A model generated the notes under the pieces. It saw only the letters and a program-made list of their open reading frames with translations. It did no database searches and was not told the DNA's origin. Source: Nitrospira sp. (GTDB lineage Bacteria > Nitrospirota > Thermodesulfovibrionia > Thermodesulfovibrionales > Dissulfurispiraceae). Taken from it: 64,000 nt of DNA. Within the stretch, counting starts at the first letter, position 1. Each line of letters begins with the position of its first letter. The translations under genes were made by a program, and so were the position numbers. Positions 40,997 to 48,990 of this stretch are shown piece by piece. The stretch spans positions 1 to 64,000 of the forward strand of contig NSJL01000015.1 of assembly GCA_002634385.1 (NCBI GenBank), given 5' to 3'.

Positions 40997-42589
40997 CTAG
41001 CAGCTCATCAGAAAAAACATCAGTACCGCCAGGATGAGGAACACTGCTCCGGCGACGGTCCATCGGGTCAGATTCCTCTCAGCGTTTACTATGGTGTTCG
41101 AAAGAAACGTTCCTTTGCGGAAACCGGACACGATAAGGACGAGGAGTCGCCCCCCTGCTTCAAATATTTTCACCGGATATTTTTTCCAGCAGGCCTGCAG
41201 GGAGCGCAAGCCTCTGACAACCGGCTCGATGATGTCTCCCGGCGGTATTTTCACCGGGAGTGTTGCGGCACGCCCTCTCATCATCCGCCATACGGCCCCG
41301 AGGGCCAGTATTCCGCCGAGCACAGGCCAAAGGGCGGAGAGAACATTTTTCAGGGTACGGGATAGCCGGACCGTGTCAAAGGGGTCGTCGAAAGGCAGGG
41401 CAAATCCCGCCGCGGCTGCACCCGCCAGGAGGATTATCCAGGAAGCCAGGGCACCGGTTGCCGGTCGTCGGGCCACTCCCTGCTTTCGTGAGTCCCGGAC
41501 AAGAAAGAGAAAACGTCCCATTAAAAGGGTAGTGCCGAAGGCCGTCAGGGGGAGCAGCCATTCCAGCCATAGCGCCCCTCCGTTGTGAGGCGATCCTGTG
41601 GCGGCTTTCAGGCTGACCTTGGCGACCGCCCCGCTGGTGAAGGGTGCTCCTGCAAGTGCAAGGGAAGAGAAGAGCAAGCCGGCATAGGAGAAGGGATTCC
41701 GGCTCATTCCCTGTACAATGACTGTGCCCATGAAGAGGGAGCTCTTGTGCAGCGCATGATGCGTTGCATAGACCAGAAGGGAGGAGAGGGCTGCAGGCCA
41801 CGCCTCGGGGAAAGCAAGGCCTGTGCCGATGGCCAGGGTCATAAGCCCCATCTGGCTGATGCTTGAATAGGCAAGGACGGTCTTCGGATTATCCTGGAAT
41901 ACGCCCACGGCCACTCCATAGAAAGCGGCCGCGATACCCGCCGCAAGACACAAGGTGCCCCAGCCCGGCAGGGCGACTTCCCCTAACGGTAAAAACCGTA
42001 TCCATCCGAGAAGCCCGGCATTGACCATTGCCCCGCTCAATACAACGGCCGCAGGGACCGGCGCCGCCGTATAGGCAAGGGGCATCCACATATGGAGCAG
42101 CGGTGCCCCCGTTTTTACCCCGAAGCCCGACAGCACAAGGCAGACGAACAGATCCCGGTGGGCGGAGGCGGCGGCTGCTGCCCTGATGTGGCGGAAATGG
42201 AGGCTTTCCGCCCCCGGTGCAATGAGCATCATGGCGGAAACGATCAGGATCTCGCCTATCAGCGCCATGGTGATATAGACCTTTCCGGCATAGCGGGCCC
42301 TTTGTGCCTCTCCCTGCACAATGAGGATATAGGAGGCAAAGGTCATGACGGAAAAGAAAAGATAGAAACCGACCATGTCCTGGGCCGGTATCAGCCCGAG
42401 ATTGGCGAACAGGGAGATGCAGTAGAAGACGAAAAACCATCGCGTCGTCTCCGCACTCCTCCCGGAGGAGAGAGCGTATGCACCGGCTGCTATCCAGATG
42501 AGAGTGGAAAAAAGCAGAAATACCCGTGAGACTTCATCCATCCCGAACTGGAGACCAGTCAACAGCCAGGGCGTTTTCATACCGGTCAT
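40997..42589 (-). CDS. Third antiporter-like (NuoL/M/MrpD family) membrane subunit
   Basis: A 530-residue polytopic membrane protein of the proton-translocating oxidoreductase/antiporter superfamily and the last gene of the Mrp operon. The central lysine is kept (VLSGFGVKTGAPLLHMWMP), but the conserved TM5 glutamate position reads FYLFFSVMTFASYILI (Ser for Glu). The TM8 region AMVNAGLLGWIRF lacks the usual Lys. The C-terminus extends into a cytoplasmic stretch and a final helix. The ATG at 42587-42589 overlaps the preceding TAA (TAATG). Ion-pumping capacity may be altered. A structural or regulatory role is possible. Confidence 0.85.
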   Translation of the reverse strand: MTGMKTPWLLTGLQFGMDEVSRVFLLFSTLIWIAAGAYALSSGRSAETTRWFFVFYCISLFANLGLIPAQDMVGFYLFFSVMTFASYILIVQGEAQRARYAGKVYITMALIGEILIVSAMMLIAPGAESLHFRHIRAAAAASAHRDLFVCLVLSGFGVKTGAPLLHMWMPLAYTAAPVPAAVVLSGAMVNAGLLGWIRFLPLGEVALPGWGTLCLAAGIAAAFYGVAVGVFQDNPKTVLAYSSISQMGLMTLAIGTGLAFPEAWPAALSSLLVYATHHALHKSSLFMGTVIVQGMSRNPFSYAGLLFSSLALAGAPFTSGAVAKVSLKAATGSPHNGGALWLEWLLPLTAFGTTLLMGRFLFLVRDSRKQGVARRPATGALASWIILLAGAAAAGFALPFDDPFDTVRLSRTLKNVLSALWPVLGGILALGAVWRMMRGRAATLPVKIPPGDIIEPVVRGLRSLQACWKKYPVKIFEAGGRLLVLIVSGFRKGTFLSNTIVNAERNLTRWTVAGAVFLILAVLMFFLMSC

Positions 42590-44079
42590 TACCGGTACTC
42601 CCGTGAGGCAATGAGTTTTGCCCACTCCAGGGGACTGAAAGGGGCTCCCGCAAAAAGTCCGGCGAGCAGGGTGAGGAGTGCGGTAACGACGGGCGGGATC
42701 AGGAGCATAAGGCTGGTTTCGAACCGGTACGGAGAGGCCGCAGGCCGGGAGGAGAGGGGCGCTTTACACCATGCGTTATAAAGAGGGGGGAGAAAGTATG
42801 CCGCATTCAGGAGGCTGCTCACCCCGAGAAGGGGAATAACCCACGGCTGGCCTGCCTTTATTGCCCCCGTGCCCAGATACCACTTGGTAATAAATCCGGC
42901 CAGGGGGGGAATTCCGATCATCCCCAGGGCCGCTGCAGTGAAGGCCGCCATTGTCCAGGGCATCCGCCTGCCGACGCCGTTCATCTCATGGATATAGTGG
43001 ATACCCAGGGTTTCCGCAAGGTTCCCGGCGCACAGGAACAGGGTTATTTTCATGATACCCTGATGGACCAGGTGCACCAGGCCGCCGATAGTGCCGACAG
43101 GCCCGAAAACGGCAACTCCCAGGACGATGTACGCTATCTGGCTTACCGTGGAATAGGCGAGCCTTTTCTTGAGCTCGTCCTGAGTCAAAGCCCGCAGCGA
43201 ACCGTAAAGAATCGTGAAGGCGGCTGCCAGTGCAAGGGGTCCCAGGAGACCCAGGTTTGAAGCGAGCTCGATCCCATAGACATTATGGACGACGCGGACT
43301 ATGCCGAAGGCTCCCGCTTTTACGACCGCCACCGCGTGGAGCAGGGCGCTTACCGGAGCGGGGGCGACCATGGCGACGGGAAGCCAGCCGTGCAGGGGCA
43401 CCAGGGCAGCCTTGACTCCAAACCCTGCGATGAGGAGGGCAAACAGGACGACAAGAGAGTTCCTGTGCTCCGTGCCGATAGAGGTGAGTGCGCCTCCCTG
43501 GGTGAACGACACCTCCCCCGCGAGCACATGAAGCCCTGTTACGCCGATAAGGAGGACCGCGCCCCCGGATAGTGTATACCTGAGATAGGTGCTTCCCGCA
43601 GCCAACGCCCTCCCGGTGCCGCGATGCACCACGAGGGGGTAGGTGGTCAAGGTCAGCATCTCGTAAAACATGAAAAAGGTGAAGAGATTACCGGCCAGGG
43701 ATATTCCCATGGTCGAAGCGACACAGAGACTGAAGAAGCCGAAGAAGCGGCTTCGGTTCGGGGAGCCTTCAAGATACCCCACGGCATAAATGGTGGTCAG
43801 CAGCCAGAGGACCGACGAAAGCGTTACAAACAATATCGAAAGGGCGTCGGCGCGCAGAACCATGTCGAGGCCGGGCAGAACAGTGAAACGGGTTTCGTAA
43901 CGGTGCTCGTTGAACACTCCCCATATCATTATACCGACGAGTACAAGCTTTGCAATCGCCCCTGCCAGGTTCAACAGGGTGCGGGAGCCATGCTGCTCCT
44001 CTCCCAGGAGAAATATGAATATTCCCGTGAGCAGAGAGCTCAGAAGAACCATCAGGGGTATCAGGTTGTCGATTTCCAT
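42589..44079 (-). CDS. Second MrpD/NuoM-like antiporter subunit
   Basis: A 496-residue membrane protein with about 14 helices. Key translocation residues are present: Glu in FMFYEMLTLTTYPLVV, Lys in GFGVKAALVPLHGWLPVAMVAPAPVSALLHAVAVVKAGAF (both TM7 and TM8 lysines), and Lys/His further on in ILYGSLRALTQDELKKRLAYSTVSQIAYIVLG. It matches MrpD and complex I NuoM equally well by eye. It lies between mrpD and a third paralogue with 18-bp and overlapping junctions, so this operon encodes three pump-like subunits. Confidence 0.88.
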   Translation of the reverse strand: MEIDNLIPLMVLLSSLLTGIFIFLLGEEQHGSRTLLNLAGAIAKLVLVGIMIWGVFNEHRYETRFTVLPGLDMVLRADALSILFVTLSSVLWLLTTIYAVGYLEGSPNRSRFFGFFSLCVASTMGISLAGNLFTFFMFYEMLTLTTYPLVVHRGTGRALAAGSTYLRYTLSGGAVLLIGVTGLHVLAGEVSFTQGGALTSIGTEHRNSLVVLFALLIAGFGVKAALVPLHGWLPVAMVAPAPVSALLHAVAVVKAGAFGIVRVVHNVYGIELASNLGLLGPLALAAAFTILYGSLRALTQDELKKRLAYSTVSQIAYIVLGVAVFGPVGTIGGLVHLVHQGIMKITLFLCAGNLAETLGIHYIHEMNGVGRRMPWTMAAFTAAALGMIGIPPLAGFITKWYLGTGAIKAGQPWVIPLLGVSSLLNAAYFLPPLYNAWCKAPLSSRPAASPYRFETSLMLLIPPVVTALLTLLAGLFAGAPFSPLEWAKLIASREYR

Positions 44080-44097
44080 TGAAAGTCCTCCTTCCCC

Positions 44098-45582
44098 TCA
44101 GGGAGTGGCACTCGTGACGAGCTTCAGCACGGGCTCTGCCGTTATCCCCAGGAGCAAAGAGAGAACGGCGAGGGACAATGTACTCAGCTCCATGCTTCCC
44201 GGTACCGGATGTACCGGATACACCTGATCCTCTGTTTGGTTTTGTTCGAATGCATGCCGGTATATGAGAAACACATATCCAGCCGCCATCAGGCTGCCCG
44301 CTATGATGAAGACCGCCCACCACCATTGGCCGCTTTTCAGTGAAGCGATGAGAAGCAGCCATTTTGCCGCAAAACCTCCGCTCGGGGGCAATCCCATAAT
44401 GCTGATCCCGGACAGTCCCAGGGCGAAAAAAGTTACCGGGAGGCGATGGCCGATGCCGGACATTCCATCCAGACGGTCGTGCCCGAGAGCATGAATGATG
44501 TTCCCGGCCGCCATGAACATAGCCGCCTTTGCAAAGGCGTGGGAAAGAAGATGGTAGAGTGAGCCGTTCCATGCCTCACGGACCGGATACCCGGCTCCTG
44601 CTCCCGGAAGGGACAAGGGGAACAGCAGAAAGAGATACCCGAGTTGTGCCACCGTCGAGTACGCGATCAGCATTTTGAGACTCTTCTGCCGCAGCGCAAA
44701 GAAAGACCCCCAGAGGATTGCGGCAGCGCCGAGAGCTCCCAGGAACGGTGCGGCGCCGGAGAGCAGAGCGGAAGAGAACACGGTCCATAGTCTGGCCAGC
44801 AGATAAAAAGACGCCTTTACCACGAGCCCGGAAAGCAGTGCGCTTACCGGTGACGGAGCGCTGGCATGGGCCGGCGGAAGCCAGAAGTGCAAAGGGAAAA
44901 GAGCGGTTTTCAGTAAGAGCCCGACGGTCATCAAAGCAAGAGCGGCATGGGTAGGGATGCCGGCGGAAGCGAGCCGGGAGAGCATGGGCATGCTGAGAGT
45001 GCTGTGGGCGTTATAGAGGAGTGCGACACCCAGAAGGTAAGAGAGTGAGCCCAGGACGGCGATGAGCAGGTATCTCATTCCGCCGGTAAGCGCCGCCTTG
45101 TCCCCGGAGAGGGTGATCAGGGCGACACCGGACAGGCCCAGCAATTCCAGGGTTACATAAATATTGAATATATCCGCCGAAAGATACAGGGCGTTCAGCG
45201 CCGCCCAGAGGAACATCCACAGCGGCCAGAAGAGTTCCCCCTGGCCGCTGTGGATGTTTTTACGGAAGTATCCGAGGGAGTAAACGGAGATACAGGAGCC
45301 CACGACAGCGGTCATGAGAAGCAGCGCGGCGCTCAGACCGTCCGCATAGAGGGCGATGCCGAGCGGCTCCCTCCACCCTCCCACCGCATAATGCAGGGGG
45401 CCGTCTTTCAGCACCTGCAGCGCGATACCGGAGGAACAAAGGGGAATACCCAGGGCGGGTACGCTTACGAGCAAACCGGGAACGGGCCGCCTGACGAAGA
45501 AAAAGAGCGCAGCCATCGAGAGAGGGATGAGAATAACCCCTGGTATCAATGCCGGAGAGGTCATAAATGTGCCGTGATACAT
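44098..45582 (-). CDS. mrpD: Na+/H+ antiporter subunit MrpD
   Basis: A 494-residue polytopic subunit of the multisubunit Mrp antiporter. TM5 Glu is in FNIYVTLELLGLSGVALI. The TM7/TM8 lysines are in LLKTALFPLHFWLPPAHASAPSPVSALLSGLVVKASFYLLARL. The LRQKSLKMLIAYSTVAQLGYL stretch is typical. Position immediately after mrpC matches canonical Mrp order. Two ATGs are possible (45582 and 45564). The first is kept because AAGGAG lies upstream, although at a long spacing of 13 bases. Confidence 0.9.
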   Translation of the reverse strand: MYHGTFMTSPALIPGVILIPLSMAALFFFVRRPVPGLLVSVPALGIPLCSSGIALQVLKDGPLHYAVGGWREPLGIALYADGLSAALLLMTAVVGSCISVYSLGYFRKNIHSGQGELFWPLWMFLWAALNALYLSADIFNIYVTLELLGLSGVALITLSGDKAALTGGMRYLLIAVLGSLSYLLGVALLYNAHSTLSMPMLSRLASAGIPTHAALALMTVGLLLKTALFPLHFWLPPAHASAPSPVSALLSGLVVKASFYLLARLWTVFSSALLSGAAPFLGALGAAAILWGSFFALRQKSLKMLIAYSTVAQLGYLFLLFPLSLPGAGAGYPVREAWNGSLYHLLSHAFAKAAMFMAAGNIIHALGHDRLDGMSGIGHRLPVTFFALGLSGISIMGLPPSGGFAAKWLLLIASLKSGQWWWAVFIIAGSLMAAGYVFLIYRHAFEQNQTEDQVYPVHPVPGSMELSTLSLAVLSLLLGITAEPVLKLVTSATP

Positions 45583-45599
45583 TTGACCCGAGCTGCTCC

Positions 45600-45902
45600 T
45601 TATTCCCCGCCGTCATCCAGTGCCGGCTTTTTCGTCTCTGAAAAAATGCGCTTGATCAGCATCAAAGCAAAACCTGTCGCGCTTACGGTTACTACAATGC
45701 CGGTGAGCACAAGGGCATGGGGTACAGGGTCGGGTGCATGGGGCGTCCGCTCGGCAAAACTCACCAGGAGCAGGAATATCCCGCTCCCCATGATATTGAA
45801 GCCGATGACTTTTTTGATGAGGTGATCGTGGACAATAAGGCTGTAAAGCCCCATGAGGAACAGGAGCACGCCGCTCGCGGAATAGAGGGGCTCGTGGCTC
45901 AC
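45600..45902 (-). CDS. mrpC: Antiporter subunit MrpC (NuoK-like)
   Basis: A 100-residue protein with three helices, homologous to NuoK: SASGVLLFLMGLYSLIVHDHLIKKVIGFNIMGSGIFLLLVSF, then PVPHALVLTGIVVTVSATGFALMLIKRIF. The HALVLTGIVV motif is diagnostic. Translation most likely starts at a GTG (45900-45902) that overlaps the mrpB stop by four bases (GTGA). A longer frame upstream would be out of character. Membrane arm of the complex. Confidence 0.88.
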   Translation of the reverse strand: MSHEPLYSASGVLLFLMGLYSLIVHDHLIKKVIGFNIMGSGIFLLLVSFAERTPHAPDPVPHALVLTGIVVTVSATGFALMLIKRIFSETKKPALDDGGE

Positions 45903-46852
45903 GGACGCCTCCAGGGTGAAAAGAGCTCCGCAAGGATGAAGCCGATGGAGACGGTGAGGACGGCCTCGATAAGAAAAATAAGGCCCCCGGCATAGTCTGC
46001 GGGGTACTCCAGCAGATTGTTGCCGGTAAACAGAACACCTCCGGCGATGAGGAGAAACAGGGCGAACCCTGCAAAGAGAAGAGTGTCCGTCGTCTTTCCC
46101 CGGAGCCATGGGGGAGGCGGGAAGTCCGAAAGCCGCAAAAGCACCAGGGAGGCTCCCAGTACCGATCCTCCCTGGAATGCACCGCCGGGAGCGTATGCTC
46201 CCTCATAGAGCAGATAGGCGGCAACCAGGAGCGCGACAGGAACAAGCAGCCGGGTAAATGCCGCCAGGAGCGTGTCATGGGGTCTTGCCGGGTGATTCCA
46301 AACAGTGCCGTATCCGCGCAGCGACAGAACCCCTGTTACGGCGATGAGCATTACTCCTATCTCCAGGAGAGTATCATAGCCCCTGAAGTTCAGCAGGACA
46401 GCAGTCACCCTGCTGTTTACCCCGCTGGACGACATATGCGCGTCCACCACGGCTGAAAGTCCTTCCGGATTCCCGGGCAGGTCTGTGATCGCTTGTATCA
46501 GTACGCCCCCTGCAGTGGCAAGGAGGAGAAAAAGCGGAGCATGTATGAGGGAGTGCTTGCCCAGCCTCTTCCGTTCCGGCACCGGTGCGTGTGTACGACT
46601 CTCTTTCTTTTCCGTTTCCCCATGCCTGACGGCATCCAGCAGCAGCACCCCGGTCAATCCGGCCCCGATTGCGGCCTCCGCGAGTGCGATGTCGGGCGCG
46701 TCAAGGCGCACCCAGGCGATTACCATGAAGAGACCGAAAACAATGAACAGGATGACGGCCCTGAAGAGGTCTTCCGACCTGAGCAGGCTCCAGGCAAGCC
46801 AGAGCAGGATGAGCACCAGGAGTGCATCGAAGAGCTGCAGGACCGGGGTCAT
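45899..46852 (-). CDS. mrpB: Fused MrpA C-terminal (DUF4040) and MrpB subunit
   Basis: A 317-residue protein joining two antiporter parts. Residues 1-80 (MTPVLQLFDALLVLILLWLAWSLLRSEDLFRAVILF ... DAPDIALAEAAIGAGLTGVLLLDAV) are the DUF4040 segment that in standard Mrp lies at the end of MrpA. After a helix and a periplasmic stretch (SSGVNSRVTAVLLNFRGYDTLLEIGVML), the C-terminal half is MnhB/MrpB (LLVPVALLVAAYLLYEGAYAPGGAFQGGSVLGAS). There is no separate large MrpA. It overlaps mrpG by four bases at its start (ATGA). Confidence 0.88.
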   Translation of the reverse strand: MTPVLQLFDALLVLILLWLAWSLLRSEDLFRAVILFIVFGLFMVIAWVRLDAPDIALAEAAIGAGLTGVLLLDAVRHGETEKKESRTHAPVPERKRLGKHSLIHAPLFLLLATAGGVLIQAITDLPGNPEGLSAVVDAHMSSSGVNSRVTAVLLNFRGYDTLLEIGVMLIAVTGVLSLRGYGTVWNHPARPHDTLLAAFTRLLVPVALLVAAYLLYEGAYAPGGAFQGGSVLGASLVLLRLSDFPPPPWLRGKTTDTLLFAGFALFLLIAGGVLFTGNNLLEYPADYAGGLIFLIEAVLTVSIGFILAELFSPWRRP

Positions 46853-47151
46853 GGCCGCCTCCAGGGGCGGAGCCCGCTTTTCAGGGACGCAGAGGCGATC
46901 AGGTAGCAGGCCGTCGCGCTGGTCGCAAGGACCAGGATCCAGACAAGAAAGAGCTGCAGCGCCGCCGTCACGGAACCCTCCTGGAGGAGCAATCCGGCCA
47001 CTGTGAGGCCGAGACCGAGATTGTCGGCCTTGGTCAGGGCATGGAGCCGGGTGTACAGGTCGGGGAAGCGCAGGAGCCCCACGGTACCCGCAAAGAAGAA
47101 GATACCGCCCGAAAGCACCAGGAGAGCGGAAATCCAGTCAATCAGCCCCAT
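46849..47151 (-). CDS. mrpG: Antiporter subunit MrpG
   Basis: Small subunit of about 100 residues with three helices: GLIDWISALLVLSGGIFFFAGTVGLLRFPDLYTRLHALTKADNLGLGLTVAGLLL. The GLLRFPDxYxRLHA motif defines MrpG/PhaG. I prefer the ATG at 47149-47151 (MGLIDWIS) because a GGGGAG lies upstream. An ATG at 47175 would overlap mrpF by 38 bases. Confidence 0.9.
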   Translation of the reverse strand: MGLIDWISALLVLSGGIFFFAGTVGLLRFPDLYTRLHALTKADNLGLGLTVAGLLLQEGSVTAALQLFLVWILVLATSATACYLIASASLKSGLRPWRRP

Positions 47152-47428
47152 CAGCCCCACTCCCCGGCTCGTCATGCCGCGCGCGGGCGCTTTTTACAAA
47201 GGCAATGGCGGCCAGTCCGGACAGAAGACCGAACACGAGGGCCATTTTATAGAGAGAGGGGTCGTCCAGGCCTTGTGAAAGCAGGAGAAGAATGGCCGCC
47301 CCGGTTGTCCCGAATAATTGGGCGGCCATCATCCGGTCGGCCGGGGCGGGGCCCTTCATGATTCTCACCAGCCCGAGGCCCAGGTTTAACAGCAGGAACA
47401 AAGCCATTCCCGTATAAAAAATGCTCAT
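47138..47428 (-). CDS. mrpF: Antiporter subunit MrpF
   Basis: A 96-residue, three-helix subunit. MALFLLLNLGLGLVRIMKGPAPADRMMAAQLFGTTGAAILLLLSQG carries the GPxxADRxxA motif of MrpF/PhaF. ALVFGLLSGLAAIAFVKSARA forms the last helix. It overlaps the mrpE stop by four bases (ATGA). Confidence 0.9.
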   Translation of the reverse strand: MSIFYTGMALFLLLNLGLGLVRIMKGPAPADRMMAAQLFGTTGAAILLLLSQGLDDPSLYKMALVFGLLSGLAAIAFVKSARARHDEPGSGADGAD

Positions 47429-47934
47429 GGGGTGTCCTCCTTCCGGGTTTCGCGGGAAAGGTCAATGTCGAAGAGAGCGGCAACCCTTTCCTCCAGGGTA
47501 CGGAGTTTTTCCATCACCGGCATTCCCGCGTCGAGCACATGGACGAGAAGATGTCCGTCCTTCAATTCAGTCGTAAGGGTGCCGGGAAGAAGACTGGTCA
47601 CGGCCGCAAGGAACACTGACGCAGGTCCCCCGGGCAGCCGGACGGAATAGTGGATGACCTCCGGCTTAAGGGGCATGTGAGGGTGCAGAGCCCGCCCTGC
47701 GACATCGACCCCTCCCTCCAGGGACTGCCGGATGAAGAAGGGGATGAAGCGCACCAGTCCCTTTATGCTCCACCACCGCCCTTCCTGCAGCAGTCGTATG
47801 CGTATCCATGAGCCGGCCAGCGCCGCAGGAAGGCCGAACCACCATGTCCTCAGGTCACCGCCCGTCAGGACGAGCCAAAGCAGTGCCATTAAAAGGAACT
47901 GAAGCGCAAAACGGTACTTTCCCGCTTTGCTCAT
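47425..47934 (-). CDS. mrpE: Antiporter subunit MrpE
   Basis: A 169-residue first gene of the antiporter operon. Two N-terminal helices (RFALQFLLMALLWLVLTG, WFGLPAALAGSWIRI) and the cytoplasmic ferredoxin-like domain HYSVRLPGGPASVFLAAVTSLLPGTLTTELKDGHLLVHVLD match MrpE/MnhE. The ATG at 47932-47934 (MSKAGKYRF) gives the usual length, though its ribosome-binding site is weak. A 165-bp gap separates it from the universal stress protein gene, so read-through from the P-ATPase transcript is possible. Confidence 0.88.
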   Translation of the reverse strand: MSKAGKYRFALQFLLMALLWLVLTGGDLRTWWFGLPAALAGSWIRIRLLQEGRWWSIKGLVRFIPFFIRQSLEGGVDVAGRALHPHMPLKPEVIHYSVRLPGGPASVFLAAVTSLLPGTLTTELKDGHLLVHVLDAGMPVMEKLRTLEERVAALFDIDLSRETRKEDTP

Positions 47935-48099
47935 TCCACAGGCACCCTGGCGGCAGGTATCTTCCCTTCCCCCTGCACCAATCCGCTTTTCATACTGCCC
48001 TCCCTTATCAAGGGACTTCCGGGGAGATCCCCTGATGCTCCGCCCCATTGTCCCTGATACCTTCCACCCCGTTTCTGCTCATTGGAGTGAATGCCCCCC

Positions 48100-48990
48100 T
48101 CACGGCACGAGGAGGGTGGGCAATTCGGACGCTTCAGCTACGCCATGTGAGACGCTTCCCAGGACAAGCTTATGCAGACGGCCTTTACCGGTGCTCCCCA
48201 TTATGATCATCGTGGTAGTGAAGTCCCTGGAGACCTGTATGATTTCCCGGACCTCGTCCCCTGCGGAAAGGTGGTACTCCGCTTCGATACCTGCGTCTTC
48301 GAGTGTTTTGCAGTACCGCTCCAGTTTTGTCCTGCTCTCCTCCTCCAGGCGCCGCAACCCGGACGTATCCATTCCCGACGTTATCGTACTGCTGATAATA
48401 TGGGTAACAATTGCCCTGCGCAGTACCTTCCTCAAGGGCAGGAGGAGCTCCAGGCTCCTCTCGGAAGGCGGGGACCAGTCAGTGGCAAGAAGGGGACGCT
48501 CAAAAATGCGGTCATTGGTGCGGGTTACTGTTTCGCCTTCCTGCTTAAATTGGACCATATATTTGTGCACCAGTACCGGGACACGGGTACGGCGCAGGAT
48601 ATCCATGGTCCGCGATCCGATAAATATGCCTTCCGCGCCCGTCTTCCTCTTTTTTCCCGCTACGATGAGGTCGACTTTCTCGTTATTGGCAATGGAAAGT
48701 ATCCTGGGTACCGGGTCGCCGACTTCAATTACTATCCTGCTTTCCACTCCTGCCTGGGTAAGGACCCTCTGCCAGTCCTCGAAGCGTATCCTCGCCTCCT
48801 CTCTCAATTTCTCCTCCACCTCCTTCAAGTAGCCTCCGTACGGGACGAAGGCCACCTCATCCCGTGGGATGATGTAAAGGAGCAATACCTCTCGTAATCC
48901 GTCTTCCTTCAGAACAAGGAGCGATTCAAGCGCATTGAAGGAAAGCTCTCTGAATTTTGTGGGGAAGAGAATTTTTTCGATTTTTTTCAT
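48100..48990 (-). CDS. Tandem universal stress protein
   Basis: A 296-residue protein with two UspA domains. Domain 1 starts EKILFPTKFRELSFNALESL and domain 2 starts RPLLATDWSPPSERSLELLL. The ATP-binding GxxG(x9)GS(S/T) motif is clear in domain 2 (MGSTGKGRLHKLVLGSVSHGV) and weaker in domain 1 (AGKKRKTGAEGIFIGSRTMDI). It is translationally coupled (ATGA overlap) to the upstream P-type ATPase gene, a common pairing in which the stress protein may sense ATP or regulate transport. The start at 48988-48990 has GGAG seven bases upstream. Confidence 0.9.
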   Translation of the reverse strand: MKKIEKILFPTKFRELSFNALESLLVLKEDGLREVLLLYIIPRDEVAFVPYGGYLKEVEEKLREEARIRFEDWQRVLTQAGVESRIVIEVGDPVPRILSIANNEKVDLIVAGKKRKTGAEGIFIGSRTMDILRRTRVPVLVHKYMVQFKQEGETVTRTNDRIFERPLLATDWSPPSERSLELLLPLRKVLRRAIVTHIISSTITSGMDTSGLRRLEEESRTKLERYCKTLEDAGIEAEYHLSAGDEVREIIQVSRDFTTTMIIMGSTGKGRLHKLVLGSVSHGVAEASELPTLLVP

